NCBI RefSeq assembly: GCF_009184545.1 | Contig: NZ_QJOW01000002.1 | Location: forward strand, 186,001-250,000 | Source of the DNA: Halosegnis rubeus | Lineage (GTDB): Archaea > Halobacteriota > Halobacteria > Halobacteriales > Haloarculaceae | Reading direction: 5' to 3' | DNA length: 64,000 nt | Shown: in pieces, positions 1 to 8,112 of the stretch | Layout: each line of letters begins with the position of its first letter | Position numbering within the stretch: the first letter of the stretch is position 1 | Translations under genes and position numbers: made by a program | The notes under the pieces: model-generated | Seen by the model: only the letters and a program-made list of their open reading frames with translations | Told to the model about the DNA's origin: nothing | Database searches by the model: none

Positions 1-1
1 C

Positions 2-832
2 GCCCGGCAGACGGACAGCGCCCGCGTCGGTCCCGGCGTCGCCAACCCCTACGACACCCATCCGCTCACGCTCGCCGGAAAGGTCGCAACCTTAGACGAG
101 TCCTCGGGCGGGCGTGCCGTGTTCGGCATCGGACCGGGTGACCCGTCGACGCTCCGGAACCTCGGCGTCGAGCGCGAGCAGGGGCTTTCGGCGACGATTC
201 AGGCGTTCAAGGACGCTCAACGGGTCTGGGACGGCGAGCGCGTCTCCCGTGAGGGGGTCCACACCGCGGCCGACGCGGGACTGAACTTCGAGCCACCACA
301 GGGGGCCGACATCCCGGTGTACGTCGGCGGCGAAGGGCCGCACATGTGCCGGATGGCCGGCAAACACGCCGATGGACTGTTGTTCAACGGCTCGCATCCA
401 GACGACCTCGCGTGGGCGCGCGACCGCGTCGAGGAAGGGAAATCCGACCGGCCCGACGAGCGCGGCGAGTTCGAACTGGCGGCGTACGCCTCCGTTTCGG
501 TCGCAGCGGACGCCGACGCGGCACGCGCTGCCGCCCGCCCGCCGGTCGCGTTCATCGCGTCGGGAGCCGCCCCGCCCGTCCTCCAGCGACACGGCATCGA
601 CCCCGGGGTGGCCGACGCTATCGGTGATTCGATTGCAGCGGGGAACTTCGAAGCGGCCTTCGAGCAGGTGACCGAGCCGATGGTCGACGCGTTCTGTATC
701 GCCGGGACGCCAGAGGCGGTCGCTGCGCGGGCGGAGGAGGTGTTAGCACACGCGGATACTCTGGTCGTCGGGTCGCCACTCGGTCCCGACCTGGAGACGG
801 CAATCGACCTCACAGGAGAGACGCTGTCGTAG
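2..832 (+). CDS. mer: F420-dependent methylenetetrahydromethanopterin reductase-like (LLM family), 5' partial
   Basis: The reading frame is open from the left window edge, so the amino end is missing and an internal GTG at 119 is not the start. The visible part (about 276 residues) has luciferase-like monooxygenase features: a GPGVANPYDTHP segment, AVFGIGPGD, and the VYVGGEGPHMCRMAGKHADGL block that resembles Mer enzymes. Family knowledge: such enzymes move hydride between F420 and methylene-tetrahydromethanopterin; in non-methanogenic haloarchaea the homologue is thought to act in C1-folate metabolism (MetF-like). That role is inferred. It ends one base before the stop of a convergent small gene. 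Confidence 0.8.
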   Translation, partial: ARQTDSARVGPGVANPYDTHPLTLAGKVATLDESSGGRAVFGIGPGDPSTLRNLGVEREQGLSATIQAFKDAQRVWDGERVSREGVHTAADAGLNFEPPQGADIPVYVGGEGPHMCRMAGKHADGLLFNGSHPDDLAWARDRVEEGKSDRPDERGEFELAAYASVSVAADADAARAAARPPVAFIASGAAPPVLQRHGIDPGVADAIGDSIAAGNFEAAFEQVTEPMVDAFCIAGTPEAVAARAEEVLAHADTLVVGSPLGPDLETAIDLTGETLS

Positions 833-1039
833 TTACTGGTCCGGCGGGCCGGCGGTCGGGAGCGCGCGACCGACGAGACTGACGACGGCACCGAGCGAGA
901 GCACGCCGAACACCGCCGACGCGCCGCCGACGATGAGTCCGCCGAGGGCGACGAGAATCGCCTGCTCGGGACTCTGCATGATGACGCCGCCGAAGTACTC
1001 GATGACACCCTGTATCGTGTTCTGGATGAAGCCTGCCAT
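833..1039 (-). CDS. small membrane protein, 68 aa
   Basis: This short protein has an amphipathic amino end followed by two hydrophobic stretches (about residues 25-42 and 44-58, rich in Gly, Ala, Val and Leu), so it probably sits in the cytoplasmic membrane. It starts at ATG 1039 and its stop abuts the stop of the upstream Mer-like gene, tail to tail. No catalytic motif is visible and the function is unknown. Support for it being real is the clean ATG start, the hydrophobic pattern and the exact fit between neighbours. Confidence 0.6.
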   Translation of the reverse strand: MAGFIQNTIQGVIEYFGGVIMQSPEQAILVALGGLIVGGASAVFGVLSLGAVVSLVGRALPTAGPPDQ

Positions 1040-1115
1040 GTGTCCCGGTTGGTGTGCGACTACTTCTCAGTTGCGGGTTCGCCACGTTCTTGCCGCTGTG
1101 TGTCGAGTTACGGGC

Positions 1116-1349
1116 GTGAGCGACCACTCGCTGTCGGACTTTTCCGACGACGCTGACGCGCCGGACACGCCGGACAAGCGGGACGCGAGTGACCGAACCT
1201 CGGACGATTCGACTGACGACGCCGAGGAACTCCTCGCGACGGCCCGGTTCTCGCCCGACGGCACGCCCTGTGAGGGCTGTGGAGCGGTCGTGACGCGCCG
1301 CTGGCACGACGACGGTCGGTTCGTCTGTACCGACTGCAAGAACTGGTAG
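1116..1349 (+). CDS. small zinc-ribbon protein, 77 aa
   Basis: The GTG start at 1116 was chosen because sequence before it reads out of character, while the product from there (VSDHSLSDFSDD...) is strongly acidic. The carboxyl end has two Cys pairs, CEGCG and CTDCKNW, separated by a short basic stretch (VVTRRWHDDGRF), a single zinc-ribbon knuckle typical of haloarchaeal microproteins (DUF7573-like, from memory). The role is unknown; such proteins are suspected of nucleic-acid or protein binding. It is divergent from the 68-aa membrane protein. Confidence 0.7.
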   Translation: MSDHSLSDFSDDADAPDTPDKRDASDRTSDDSTDDAEELLATARFSPDGTPCEGCGAVVTRRWHDDGRFVCTDCKNW

Positions 1350-1462
1350 CTTTTGTGGGATGACGCGGCCACCGACCTCATCGGCTGGCTATCGACGGTA
1401 GCAGACTCAGGTGACCGCGTGGACCACCTGCTACCGACCCGCGGGGTCCACCTGTGTGCCCC

Positions 1463-2236
1463 TTACAGCGCCAGCGTCGTCGTCTCCACGCCGTGGGTCG
1501 CGGCGAACTTCTCTAGCTCCTCTTTGCGCGGCTCGATTTCGCTCGGGTCGTGTGAGTCGGTACCGAAGACGAACTCGACGCCTTCCTCCCGGAGTATCTC
1601 CATGAACTGCGGGGTAGGGTGGACCTCGCCGTACTCCGAGAGGACGCGCCCGGCATTCAGTTCTGGAACGGTCCGAGAGTCGGTGAACGCCTCGGCCACC
1701 CGTCGGTACTGCTCGTCCGTCGCCAGCCCCCGGAGCGTGCTGTTGCGCTCGATGAGGTCGACGTGGGCGGCGATGTCGAACAGCTCCGACTCGATGAGTG
1801 CGACCAGGCGGTCGAAGTAGGTGGTGACGTGGTCGCGGCGTGCAGCCGCCGACTGCTCGGCGAAGTGGTCCTCGAAGTGGACGTTCGTGCCGTCTACCTC
1901 GTGGACGCTCCCGACGGCGTACTCGAAGCCGACCTCGTCGAGGAAGGCCGCGATTTCTGTCTCGTCGTCCGGGTGGAAATCCATCTCGACGCCGTCGATA
2001 ACATCGATGTCGCGGCGTTCGTTCAGGGCGTCGATGGCGGCCCTCCGGCGCTCGTACGTCACGTCGAGGTTGAAGCCCATGTTCTCGCGCTGGTGGCGCG
2101 GTCCCTCGCGCGAGGAGACGATACAGTGGTCGGTGATGCCGATGGCATCGAGCCCGGCGCTCTCGGCGGCGTGGACCATCCACCCGAGAAAAGAGCCGTC
2201 CGAGTAGGTCGTATGAGTGTGATAATCACAGCGCAT
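1463..2236 (-). CDS. PHP-domain phosphoesterase (histidinol-phosphatase family)
   Basis: The ATG at 2236 gives MRCDYHTHTTYSDG at the very amino end, the metal-binding HxH motif that opens PHP domains; a start seven codons upstream is possible but less natural. Later metal ligands are visible: ITDHC (about residue 39), a GVEMDFHPD block, VGSVHEVD and a carboxyl-terminal FGTDSHDPSEI. At 257 residues it matches the HisK/PHP histidinol-phosphatase size. It may dephosphorylate histidinol phosphate, but PHP proteins also act on other phosphates or nucleotides and no his genes are nearby. It lies 42 bases downstream of ABCE1 on the same strand and may be co-transcribed. Confidence 0.8.
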   Translation of the reverse strand: MRCDYHTHTTYSDGSFLGWMVHAAESAGLDAIGITDHCIVSSREGPRHQRENMGFNLDVTYERRRAAIDALNERRDIDVIDGVEMDFHPDDETEIAAFLDEVGFEYAVGSVHEVDGTNVHFEDHFAEQSAAARRDHVTTYFDRLVALIESELFDIAAHVDLIERNSTLRGLATDEQYRRVAEAFTDSRTVPELNAGRVLSEYGEVHPTPQFMEILREEGVEFVFGTDSHDPSEIEPRKEELEKFAATHGVETTTLAL

Positions 2237-2278
2237 ACCCCGACCAAGGAGAGCCACGGATAGGAAGCTTCGGGTCCG

Positions 2279-4126
2279 TTACAGCTCCTCGTCGTCGGCG
2301 GGCGCGTAGTAGTACTCGCCGGCGTTCTTCTGCTCGCGGTCCTTCTGTGAGCCGGGCTTGTTGATGCGCGGGCGACCAGTGCGCTGGTCGCGCCGGAACG
2401 TCACGTCGAGGTTCGCGAGGAACTCGTTCATCCCCTCGCGCATCCCGACCGGCTGGTCGGCATGGCCGTGTTCCGCCGGCTGGCCGTCGAACACCTGTAG
2501 CCGGTCGGCGAGGAGGTCGATCATGTAAATATCGTGGTCGATGACCATCGCCGTCGCCTTGTGGTTCTCGGTGTACCGACGGATGGCACGGGTGGCGAGC
2601 ACCCGCTGTTCCACGTCGAGGTGGGCCGACGGCTCGTCCAAGAGATAGAGGTCGGCGTCCTTCGAGAGACACGCCGCGATGGCGACCCGTTGCCGCTCGC
2701 CGCCCGAGAGGTCGGTGAGGTTCTGCTCCATGATTCGCTGGAGTTGGAGCGGCTGGGCGATTTCCGTCTCCCAGTAGGAGGAGCCGAACTGGTCCGTAAT
2801 CGATGACAAGAACGCGTCGACGCGCATCGGCTGGTCGATGTCGACGTACTGCGGCTTGTACGAGATGTCGAGGTTCGCGTCGAGACTCCCCTCGTCTGGG
2901 TCGAGCTTGCCGGCGAGCATCTTCGCGAACGTCGACTTCCCGATACCGTTCGGCCCGACGATACCCAACACCTCGTTGTTGCGGATTTCGCCGGCCTCGA
3001 TGTCGAGTGAGAACTCCCCTTCGCCGTAAGACTTCGAGAGCGCCGGATACTCGACGAGCGTGTCGGTGTTGGAGGCCACGCGTGGCGCGTGCTGCTCGAA
3101 CTCAATTGCCTCCTGTCGGATTCGCATGTTCTCGTTGTCGAGATAGCCGGAGAGGTACTCGTTGATGCCGCTTTTCGTGCTCTTCGGGTCGGTGATGACA
3201 CCGTAGGCGGACGGCTCACCGTACGCGACGTGAATGGAGTCCGCCAACAGATCGAGCACGGCGAGGTCGTGTTCGACGACGAGCATCGAGCGGTCCCCGT
3301 CCGCGGCGAGGTCTTGGATGAGCCGCGAGGCGGTAACGCGCTGGCCGATGTCGAGATACGGCGTAATCTCATCGAGGAAGTAGAAGTCGGCGTCGCGCAC
3401 GAGCGTCGCCGCGAGCGCGACTCGCTGAAGCTCCCCGCCAGAGAGCGTGTCGATCGGCTGGTCGAGCACCGGCTGGATGTCGAGCCGCTCGGTGATCTCG
3501 TCTGCGATGCCGCGTTCGTCGACGCCCTCGATGAGTTCGCGGGTGATTCCCGAGAAGCTGCTCGGAATCTTATCGACGTACTGTGGCTTGCGCGCGACGG
3601 TCACGTCACCCTCGCGCAGCTCTGCGAGATACGACTGCAGTCCGGTGCCACGGTACGCGTCCATCACCTCGTCCCAAGAGGGGGTGTCGGTGTGGCGGCC
3701 GAGATTCGGCTCGATTTCGCCGGCGAGGATGCGGACGGCCGTCGTCTTCCCGATGCCGTTCGGGCCGAGGATACCGGTGACAGTCCCCGATTCGGGCGCT
3801 GGAAGCCCGTAGAGACCGAACGCATTCTCGCCGTAGCGGTGGGTCGGGTTCTCGTCGAGTTCCTGGGGCAGATTGATGATTTCGATGGCGTCGAACGGGC
3901 ACTTCTCGACGCAGATCCCACAGCTCTCGCCCAGACAGATCTCCTCGGAAATTAGGATCTGGTCGTCGCCCCCTTCGTGGGGTTCGTCCTCGCCGAAGTA
4001 GTCACTGCGCTCGACGATACACTCCTTGCCCGTCCGGTTCGGCGGGCAGTAGTTCATGCACTCGTAGTTACACCGGTCGGGCTGACACCGGTCTAAGTCG
4101 ACGACAGCGATAGAATCGCCGGCCAT
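2279..4126 (-). CDS. rli1: ribosome recycling ATPase ABCE1/Rli1
   Basis: ABCE1 splits ribosomes after termination by ATP-driven closure of its twin ABC domains. The 615 residues show the full layout: an amino-terminal ferredoxin-like part with two [4Fe-4S] Cys sets (Cys14/19/23/27, then CLGESCGICVEKC around 64-77), first Walker A GPNGIGKTT near 120, signature LSGGELQR, DEITPYLD, then a second Walker A GPNGIGKST near 392, LSGGERQR and LLDEPSAHLD. Length and motifs are standard. Its ATG overlaps the stop of the EMC6-like gene in a TAATG junction, implying translational coupling. Confidence 0.97.
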   Translation of the reverse strand: MAGDSIAVVDLDRCQPDRCNYECMNYCPPNRTGKECIVERSDYFGEDEPHEGGDDQILISEEICLGESCGICVEKCPFDAIEIINLPQELDENPTHRYGENAFGLYGLPAPESGTVTGILGPNGIGKTTAVRILAGEIEPNLGRHTDTPSWDEVMDAYRGTGLQSYLAELREGDVTVARKPQYVDKIPSSFSGITRELIEGVDERGIADEITERLDIQPVLDQPIDTLSGGELQRVALAATLVRDADFYFLDEITPYLDIGQRVTASRLIQDLAADGDRSMLVVEHDLAVLDLLADSIHVAYGEPSAYGVITDPKSTKSGINEYLSGYLDNENMRIRQEAIEFEQHAPRVASNTDTLVEYPALSKSYGEGEFSLDIEAGEIRNNEVLGIVGPNGIGKSTFAKMLAGKLDPDEGSLDANLDISYKPQYVDIDQPMRVDAFLSSITDQFGSSYWETEIAQPLQLQRIMEQNLTDLSGGERQRVAIAACLSKDADLYLLDEPSAHLDVEQRVLATRAIRRYTENHKATAMVIDHDIYMIDLLADRLQVFDGQPAEHGHADQPVGMREGMNEFLANLDVTFRRDQRTGRPRINKPGSQKDREQKNAGEYYYAPADDEEL

Positions 4127-4440
4127 TAGAAGCTACTCCCCGTGGTCAGCAGGATACCCCAACTGATGAACCAGAGCGCGAAGGTCATGAACGCGACGTA
4201 GAGGTAGTCCTTCGTCGAGAACTCACCGACGTCGATACCCATGACCGACAGGACGGGGAACTGAACGAGGATCGCCCCCACCAGCACGTATAGCGCCTGG
4301 TTGCTCGTTGCGGGCGTCTGGAGGCCGGCCGTCACGACCGACGACGCGACCGCAGCGGCAAGCCCCATCGAACACGCCAGTGATGTGACCACGACTCCGC
4401 GCAGATGTGAGGAGAAGCGGCCAGCGGTGTCGGTCGCCAT
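4126..4440 (-). CDS. EMC6-like membrane protein
   Basis: The ATG at 4440 gives MATDTAGRFSSHLRG..., 104 residues with three hydrophobic segments (about 14-40, 47-66 and 78-100). This matches the small EMC6-like membrane proteins commonly encoded just before ABCE1 in haloarchaea (family assignment from memory). EMC6 homologues belong to membrane-protein insertion complexes, so a role in insertion is an inference. Its stop and the ABCE1 start share one base, so the two are very likely translated together, linking membrane insertion and ribosome recycling in one operon. Confidence 0.75.
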   Translation of the reverse strand: MATDTAGRFSSHLRGVVVTSLACSMGLAAAVASSVVTAGLQTPATSNQALYVLVGAILVQFPVLSVMGIDVGEFSTKDYLYVAFMTFALWFISWGILLTTGSSF

Positions 4441-4574
4441 GTACCTCCGTCGTCTCCCTGACGGCAAAAGCGATTCGAAGCCACAACCGCACGCGAACCT
4501 GGTGCGTCGGCCCCTCACATTCGTCGCTCGCGGCCTGCTGTGGGGCGGTTAGCAATAACTCACCTTCATGTTTA

Positions 4575-4582
4575 TGACGTCA
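4575..4582. promoter_or_regulatory. TGACGTCA palindrome in promoter of winged-helix gene
   Basis: A perfect 8-base palindrome TGACGTCA lies 22 bases before the ATG at 4604. A TATA-like TGTTTATG stretch overlaps its left edge (about 4569-4576), at the spacing expected for a leaderless transcript. A regulator bound here would cover the core promoter, so autoregulation by the downstream HTH protein is possible; this is inference. Confidence 0.35.
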
Positions 4583-4603
4583 GACGTTCTGTGGGTAAGT
4601 AGT

Positions 4604-4876
4604 ATGAGCGATTCTGACGGAGAGACAGTCGCCGATCTCCCACCGAGCGCCAAGCTCGTCTACAAGGTACTGGAGTACGACGGGCCGATGACCCAGAAGG
4701 GCATCGTTGAGGAGTCGATGCTGTCGGCCCGGACCGTTCGCTACGCCCTCGAACGGCTCGAAGCCATCGACGTGGTCAGCGAAGACGTCTACTTCGCCGA
4801 CGCCCGGCAGAATCTCTACCAGCTCACCGACGCCGACGACCAATCCGCCGAGACCGTCGCGGCCGCCGACGACTGA
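4604..4876 (+). CDS. winged-helix DNA-binding protein (MarR/TrmB-like)
   Basis: The 90-residue protein is a single winged helix: LPPSAKLVYKVLEYDGPMTQKGIVEESMLSARTVRYALERLE is a helix-turn-helix with the recognition helix around residues 40-52, followed by a short wing (DVVSEDVYFADARQNLYQL) and an acidic tail. The ATG at 4604 is preferred over 4568 because a TATA-like element sits about 28 bases upstream. Such one-domain regulators are common in haloarchaea; the target is unknown. It is transcribed divergently from the EMC6-ABCE1 operon. Confidence 0.8.
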   Translation: MSDSDGETVADLPPSAKLVYKVLEYDGPMTQKGIVEESMLSARTVRYALERLEAIDVVSEDVYFADARQNLYQLTDADDQSAETVAAADD

Positions 4877-4948
4877 GTTTCTCGTCCTGCTCGTTGCAGT
4901 TCGTCTTCTCCGTGAGTCCCGTTCCGATAGCGCGGCTGCTCTTCTCGA

Positions 4949-6808
4949 CTACTGCGGCGTAATCGTCACCTGTTGGCCGCTGTCGACTGCCGTCTCCAGT
5001 TCGTCGGCCAGCCCGCTCCCGCGGGAGATCTGCACCTCACCGCCCCGCGAGACGGTCGCCGTGAACAGATACTGCCCGCCGGCCTGCACCTCGACCGTCT
5101 CGCCCGAGTGGCCCTCTACGGGGAGGATGATGTGACGCGAGGTGATTTCGGGCGTGACGATTTCACCCTGCTTGCCCCCGCCGGTTGCGCCGGCGGAGCT
5201 GCCACCACTGCCACCGCCGAAGCCGCCGGCGTACTCATCGAGTGTCCGCACGTCTAACTCCATGCTCAGCCGGTTTTCGATATCGGTGATGCGGCCGCCG
5301 CCCTTCCCGATGACCGACGAGATATCGTTTTCGGAGACGTAGACGGTGGCGGCGTTGTCACTCGTAATCTCGACTTCCACCTGTCCGTGGGCGATGGATT
5401 TGATTTCGCGCTCGATTTCGTTTTTCGCGATGCGGCTGACCCCCGACTCCTGTTCGTCGCCGTCTTCGAGCGGGACGGTGACGACCTGCTGATTGAACGT
5501 GTAGATCTCGTAGGCCGGCTCGCCCGTCTCGTAGTCGGAGATGACGACGACCGGGCGGGTGAGGTCCTCCTCCATCAGGCCGTGGGGAACCTTCACCTTC
5601 GTTTCGACCTCGTAGACGGTGTCGATCTCGCCGGCCTCGATGTAGACGACCGTGTCGACGACCTGTGGAATCATGCCGAGTTCGACGCGGCCGACGAGCC
5701 GCTGGAGGGCGTCGATGGCACGCGTCGCGTGGACGACACCGATCATCCCGACGCCGGCGAGTCGCATGTCGGCGAAGGTACTGAAGTCAGACGTTTTGCG
5801 CACCTCGTCGTAGATGGTGTAGTCGGGCCGCACCATGAGCAGCGAGTCGGCCGTCCGCTCCATCGACCCGCGAAGCTCGGTGTACTGGGTGATGTGGTCG
5901 CCGACCTGGAGGTCGCGCGGCTTCTCCATCGTCTTAACGGCGAAATCGGAGTCGGCGAGGAACTCAGCTACCGCCTGCGCGAACGTCGACTTCCCTGCGC
6001 CGGGCGACCCCGACAGCAAGATTCCGCGCTGGTGTTCGGTGAAGCGGTCGCGAAGCCCGTCCGGTAGGTCGTACTCGTCGAGCGTGGGCGAGGCGATGGG
6101 TCGAACGGCCGTGATCTCGATTCCGTCGGCGAAGGGCGGCCGGGCGACGGCGATACGGTAGTCGGCGTACTGGATGATCTTCATCCCCGGCTCCTCAAGT
6201 TCGATGAAGCCGCGCGAGGAGGCGCGCGCCGTCGACTCGATGTCGTTCGCGAACGTCAGCATCTCCGATTCCGACAGCGGCTCACCGCCGATCGGGCCGT
6301 ACGCGATGTCGCCGATGTCGCCGCGCTTCGCCATCGGTGCGACGCCCGTCTTCAGGTGGACGGACATCGTCTCGCCGTCGAAGTACCGCTCGATGTCGAG
6401 TCCGTCGTCGGTCCCGTCGTCGGTCGTGTCGACCTTCGGCTCGACGTACTCGACGGTGACGCCCATCGCCTCACCCACCTCCGCCTGCACGCGGTCGCTG
6501 GTGAGCAGCGTCGCGTCGTGGTCGCGCGCGAGGTCGCGAATCAGCGCGTCGATGTCACCTTCGCCCGCGCCCTCGGTCTCGTCGTGAGTCGGGCGACGGC
6601 CGATGTATTCGACAGAGATATCGCCGGCGTCGGCAGCCGCCGCCAGCCGCTGTAGCTCTTCGAGTCCGGCCCACCCCGAATCGCGCCCCTGATTCGCCTG
6701 CGACTCCAGCTCCGCGACGACAGCGTTCGGCACGTAGACGTGGGCCACGTCGTCGTGTTCGGACACGCGGCCGTCGATGACCGCGCTCGTGTCCGGAAGA
6801 ATATCCAT
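4949..6808 (-). CDS. PIN-domain / AAA ATPase / KH-domain protein
   Basis: The 619-residue protein joins three modules: an amino-terminal PIN domain (MDILPDTSAVIDGRV at the start, LLTSDRVQAEV near 105), a secretion-type ATPase core (Walker A GSPGAGKSTF near 267, with DYTIYDEVR and GVVHATRAIDALQRL further on), and a carboxyl-terminal KH RNA-binding fold (SSVIGKGGGRITDIE near 500) followed by a Gly/Ser-rich linker and a beta-rich tail. The family is conserved in archaea. A role as RNA-directed nuclease or remodeller is inferred from the domains. It stands alone, with its own upstream region of about 60 bases before riboflavin synthase. Confidence 0.88.
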   Translation of the reverse strand: MDILPDTSAVIDGRVSEHDDVAHVYVPNAVVAELESQANQGRDSGWAGLEELQRLAAAADAGDISVEYIGRRPTHDETEGAGEGDIDALIRDLARDHDATLLTSDRVQAEVGEAMGVTVEYVEPKVDTTDDGTDDGLDIERYFDGETMSVHLKTGVAPMAKRGDIGDIAYGPIGGEPLSESEMLTFANDIESTARASSRGFIELEEPGMKIIQYADYRIAVARPPFADGIEITAVRPIASPTLDEYDLPDGLRDRFTEHQRGILLSGSPGAGKSTFAQAVAEFLADSDFAVKTMEKPRDLQVGDHITQYTELRGSMERTADSLLMVRPDYTIYDEVRKTSDFSTFADMRLAGVGMIGVVHATRAIDALQRLVGRVELGMIPQVVDTVVYIEAGEIDTVYEVETKVKVPHGLMEEDLTRPVVVISDYETGEPAYEIYTFNQQVVTVPLEDGDEQESGVSRIAKNEIEREIKSIAHGQVEVEITSDNAATVYVSENDISSVIGKGGGRITDIENRLSMELDVRTLDEYAGGFGGGSGGSSAGATGGGKQGEIVTPEITSRHIILPVEGHSGETVEVQAGGQYLFTATVSRGGEVQISRGSGLADELETAVDSGQQVTITPQ

Positions 6809-6869
6809 ACCGGACGGAAGGCGGGCGAGCTTATAAGGGTTGTAACAGCGGGCGCTGTGTCACCGCATC

Positions 6870-7460
6870 TCAGGCGTACTGTTCGGTGATGGATTCGACG
6901 TACTTGGCGATGACGTCAACCTCCAGATGGACGGGGTCGCCAACCGACTTCTCCGAGAGTGTCGTGATCTCGTAGGTCGCCGGGATGATGGCGACGGCGA
7001 ATCCGTCCTCGTCGATGTCGGCGACGGTCAGCGAGATGCCGTCGATGGTGATCGAGCCCTTCGAGACGACGTACTGGCCCATCGACTCGGGGAGCGAGAA
7101 CTCGAAGTACCAATCTTCTTCCACCTGCTCGATTCCGGTCACCTCGCCGACGCCGTCGACGTGACCCTGCACGATGTGGCCGTCGAAGCGACCGTCCGCG
7201 GGGAGTGCGCGCTCGAGGTTCACGCTGTCGCCGACACCGAGGTCACCGAGATACGTCACCTCGACGGTCTCCTCGGCCAGGAAGACGGAGAAGTCGTCGT
7301 CGGTCTGCTCCTCGACGGTAAGACAGGCCCCCGACACCGCGACCGACTGGCCGTGCGTCAGTTCGTCGGCGAAGGGCGCTGCCAGTCGGAGCCGCAGTCC
7401 GTCGTCGGTCCGCTCGCGGGCGAGCACCTCACCCGTCGTCTCGATGATTCCGGTGAACAC
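6870..7460 (-). CDS. ribE: riboflavin synthase, bacterial alpha-chain type
   Basis: Riboflavin synthase dismutates two 6,7-dimethyl-8-ribityllumazine molecules into riboflavin. The GTG at 7460 gives VFTGIIETTGEV, the invariant amino end of the two-barrel enzyme. The 196 residues contain two repeats: barrel 1 with SVAVSGACLTV (about 43) and barrel 2 with HIVQGHVDGVGEV (about 97) and GSITIDGISLTV (about 137). Methanogens use an unrelated lumazine-synthase-like enzyme, so this bacterial-type form is characteristic of haloarchaea and was probably acquired from bacteria long ago. It is divergent from the 79-aa membrane protein gene. Confidence 0.95.
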   Translation of the reverse strand: MFTGIIETTGEVLARERTDDGLRLRLAAPFADELTHGQSVAVSGACLTVEEQTDDDFSVFLAEETVEVTYLGDLGVGDSVNLERALPADGRFDGHIVQGHVDGVGEVTGIEQVEEDWYFEFSLPESMGQYVVSKGSITIDGISLTVADIDEDGFAVAIIPATYEITTLSEKSVGDPVHLEVDVIAKYVESITEQYA

Positions 7461-7554
7461 AGTCGAGATACGGCGACGCGACGCAAATGTGTTAGTATTC
7501 CCGAAACTGGGACGGACCCGGAGCGTTTTCGGTCGCCGGCGACTCACGGGAGAC

Positions 7555-7794
7555 ATGGCGCGGTCAATCACGAGTACCATCGGGCTGGCGGCGACCGTCG
7601 CGCTGGCGGTCCCGCTCGTCATCTTCGGCATCGAGCAGCTGCTCGCGGGCGAGCATCTGGTTGGGGGTATCGTGCTCGCGATTGCGGCGTTGATGGTGCT
7701 CATCGAGGAGTATCTCACGACGCCGACGGACATCCCGGGTCTCGTCGCGGAGAAGACCGTCGGAGCGGTCGTCGAGGAGCCCGAAGAGGACTAG
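7555..7794 (+). CDS. small membrane protein, 79 aa
   Basis: Starting at ATG 7555, the product has two adjacent hydrophobic helices (about residues 8-27 and 33-50) and an acidic carboxyl tail ending EEPEED. It resembles a conserved haloarchaeal family (DUF7533, from memory). No catalytic residues are seen and the function is unknown. It is convergent with the next gene, their ends overlapping by four bases. Confidence 0.65.
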   Translation: MARSITSTIGLAATVALAVPLVIFGIEQLLAGEHLVGGIVLAIAALMVLIEEYLTTPTDIPGLVAEKTVGAVVEEPEED

Positions 7795-8066
7795 ATTTCG
7801 TCGTCGGGGTCGTGTTCGGCGGCCATTCGCTGTGCTTCGGCCGCGTACTGCGCCCGCTCGTCGGGGTCGGTCACGTCGCCGAGATTCTGCGGCTCCGCCT
7901 TGACGGCTGCGGTCGTCACTCGGCGGTCTCCCGGGGTCGTGAGCGCACGCTCCTTCCGGAAGTAGCGCTCGCCGTCTGTCGTCGCGTACGTGAGGATGAT
8001 GAGGTTCTGCTCGTCGTCCGAGTAGGTTCGTTCGACAAGCCACACTCGTGTCGTTTGCTCGCTCAT
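7791..8066 (-). CDS. conserved hypothetical protein, 91 aa
   Basis: A soluble acidic protein. The amino half (RVWLVERTYSDDEQNLIILTYATTDGERYFRKERALT) looks like a small beta sheet, and the carboxyl half is a charged helix ending in DPDDEI. No known motif was recognised. It lies 46 bases downstream of the UvrD helicase stop on the same strand, so it is probably co-transcribed with the helicase. Composition and start are typical of real haloarchaeal genes. Confidence 0.6.
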   Translation of the reverse strand: MSEQTTRVWLVERTYSDDEQNLIILTYATTDGERYFRKERALTTPGDRRVTTAAVKAEPQNLGDVTDPDERAQYAAEAQRMAAEHDPDDEI

Positions 8067-8112
8067 ACCTGAAGTAGAGTCGCTAGCGGTGAAACGACTG
8101 CGGTCGCCGCGG

